Positions 4,711 through 5,193 of a stretch of DNA of 5,193 nucleotides are shown here, in pieces (positions within the stretch are counted from its first letter, which is position 1; every line of letters starts with the position of its first letter). The notes beneath the pieces were generated by a model. It was not told the origin of the DNA. It did no database searches and saw only the letters and a list, made by a program, of their open reading frames with translations. The stretch spans positions 1,153-6,345 of the forward strand of contig DIQY01000073.1 in NCBI GenBank assembly GCA_002424295.1, read 5' to 3'. This DNA is from Ruminococcaceae bacterium UBA5450. Its GTDB lineage: Bacteria > Bacillota > Clostridia > Oscillospirales > Acutalibacteraceae. A program made the position numbers and the translations under genes.

Positions 4711-5130
4711 ATGGAAAGAAAACAAAATTACAGCCGAAAACGAGAAGCAATTCTTACCGCTTTACAGAAAACGAAAATTCATCCCACAGCGGAATGGGTT
4801 TATCAGGAGTTAAAAAGTGAATATCCTGATCTAAGTTTAGGAACCGTCTATCGCAATCTTCGCCTTTTTAAAGACGAAGGCATTATCACTAGCGTAGGCG
4901 TCGTAGATGGACAGGAACGTTATGACGGGGATATTACACCGCATTCTCATTTTGTATGCACAAATTGCGGAAAAGTAATCGATGTTAATGACGAATTTGT
5001 CGATCCGGAAGCAGATACAATGGTTGCAAGAAAATGTAAAGTGAAAGTGTTAAGCCATTCTGTTTGCTTTAATGGAATTTGCATGGAATGCCTGGAGGCT
5101 TTGAAAAAAGCTGAAACAGGCTCCAAATAA
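4711..5130 (+). CDS. perR: PerR-type peroxide-sensing regulator, Fur family
   Basis: This 139-residue cytosolic repressor of the Fur family carries a regulatory Fe/Mn and a structural zinc. The N-terminal winged helix has HPTAEWVYQELK and LSLGTVYRNLRLFKDEGII. All five ligands of the B. subtilis PerR regulatory site have counterparts: His24 (in HPTAE), Asp72 (RYD), His78 and His80 (HSHFVC) and Asp91. Asp rather than Glu at the last site, with His24, is typical of PerR, in which His oxidation by peroxide releases DNA. Structural zinc Cys are 83, 86, 124 and 127 (two CxxC). GGGGA at 4698-4702 lies 8 bases before ATG 4711; an in-frame TTG at 4696 has no such site. It is divergent from the HTH-desulfoferrodoxin gene and 39 bases ahead of a rubredoxin-type gene, with no terminator between. 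Self-control through the upstream Per-like boxes is inferred. Confidence 0.9.
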   Translation: MERKQNYSRKREAILTALQKTKIHPTAEWVYQELKSEYPDLSLGTVYRNLRLFKDEGIITSVGVVDGQERYDGDITPHSHFVCTNCGKVIDVNDEFVDPEADTMVARKCKVKVLSHSVCFNGICMECLEALKKAETGSK

Positions 5131-5169
5131 AATTATTTGCAATTAAATTTTTTCAAGGAGGAATTAAAA

Positions 5170-5193
5170 ATGAAAAAATGGGTTTGTTCTGTA
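5170..5193 (+). CDS. Start of a rubredoxin-domain protein, probably rubrerythrin or rubredoxin (cut by window end)
   Basis: Only eight codons are visible, MKKWVCSV, preceded by a strong AAGGAGG at 5155-5161 with 8 bases of spacing. MKKWVCxVCGY is the usual beginning of rubredoxins and of clostridial rubrerythrins with an N-terminal rubredoxin domain; the Cys6 seen here would be the first iron ligand. The close spacing behind perR and the lack of a terminator suggest co-transcription, the arrangement expected for a PerR-controlled peroxide reductase. With so few residues, the family call depends partly on context. Confidence 0.6.

Noticed and set aside
5131..5169. Separate promoter or Per box for the rubredoxin-type gene
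   Set aside because: The 39 bases are AT-rich but hold no -35/-10 pair at proper spacing and no good Per-box match, so co-transcription with perR is simpler.

Overview
The window looks like chromosome of a low-to-moderate GC anaerobic Firmicute, most likely a Clostridia member. This rests on purine-rich GGAGG-type ribosome sites before almost every gene, TTGACA/TATAAT-like promoters, U-tailed hairpin terminators, and an anaerobe-style oxidative-stress locus (PerR next to a rubredoxin-type protein and a desulfoferrodoxin-like domain). No species can be named from the sequence alone. I see no mobile element, CRISPR array, tRNA or rRNA.

Left half (1-3107, + strand): the distal part of a D-allose (possibly D-allulose) utilisation operon. 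Its order is a truncated sugar ABC-transporter permease (alsC-like), D-allulose-6-phosphate 3-epimerase (alsE), allokinase of the ROK family (alsK), and ribose-5-/allose-6-phosphate isomerase B (rpiB). Together they account for sugar entry, phosphorylation to allose-6-P, isomerisation to allulose-6-P and epimerisation to fructose-6-P. The substrate-binding protein, ATPase and operon promoter must lie to the left. After rpiB there are about 270 bases without a convincing gene. They hold a perfect TATAAT, a nested set of complementary segments that could form a structured RNA, and a perfect 16-bp terminator hairpin.

Middle (3187-3840): a single HAD-superfamily phosphatase gene with its own extended -10 promoter. 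It ends in a hairpin with A- and T-tracts on opposite sides, which can terminate transcription from both directions.

Right half (3842-5193): a redox locus. On the - strand is the most unusual gene here, an XRE-type helix-turn-helix protein fused to what looks like a complete two-iron superoxide reductase (desulfoferrodoxin). The Cys4 site of centre I and the His4-Cys ligands of centre II are all present, but the usual active-site Glu-Lys pair is missing, which suggests a redox or iron sensor rather than an enzyme. Divergent from it, across a 284-base intergenic region, is a PerR-type peroxide regulator with all five regulatory metal ligands. Behind perR, the first eight codons of a rubredoxin-domain protein run off the right edge. 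The intergenic region carries an imperfect 26-bp direct repeat; each copy contains a TTTACA -35 box followed at 17 bp by a -10-like box, and each is followed by a weak PerR-box-like sequence. The locus plausibly senses O2, peroxide or superoxide and drives rubredoxin/rubrerythrin-type detoxification.
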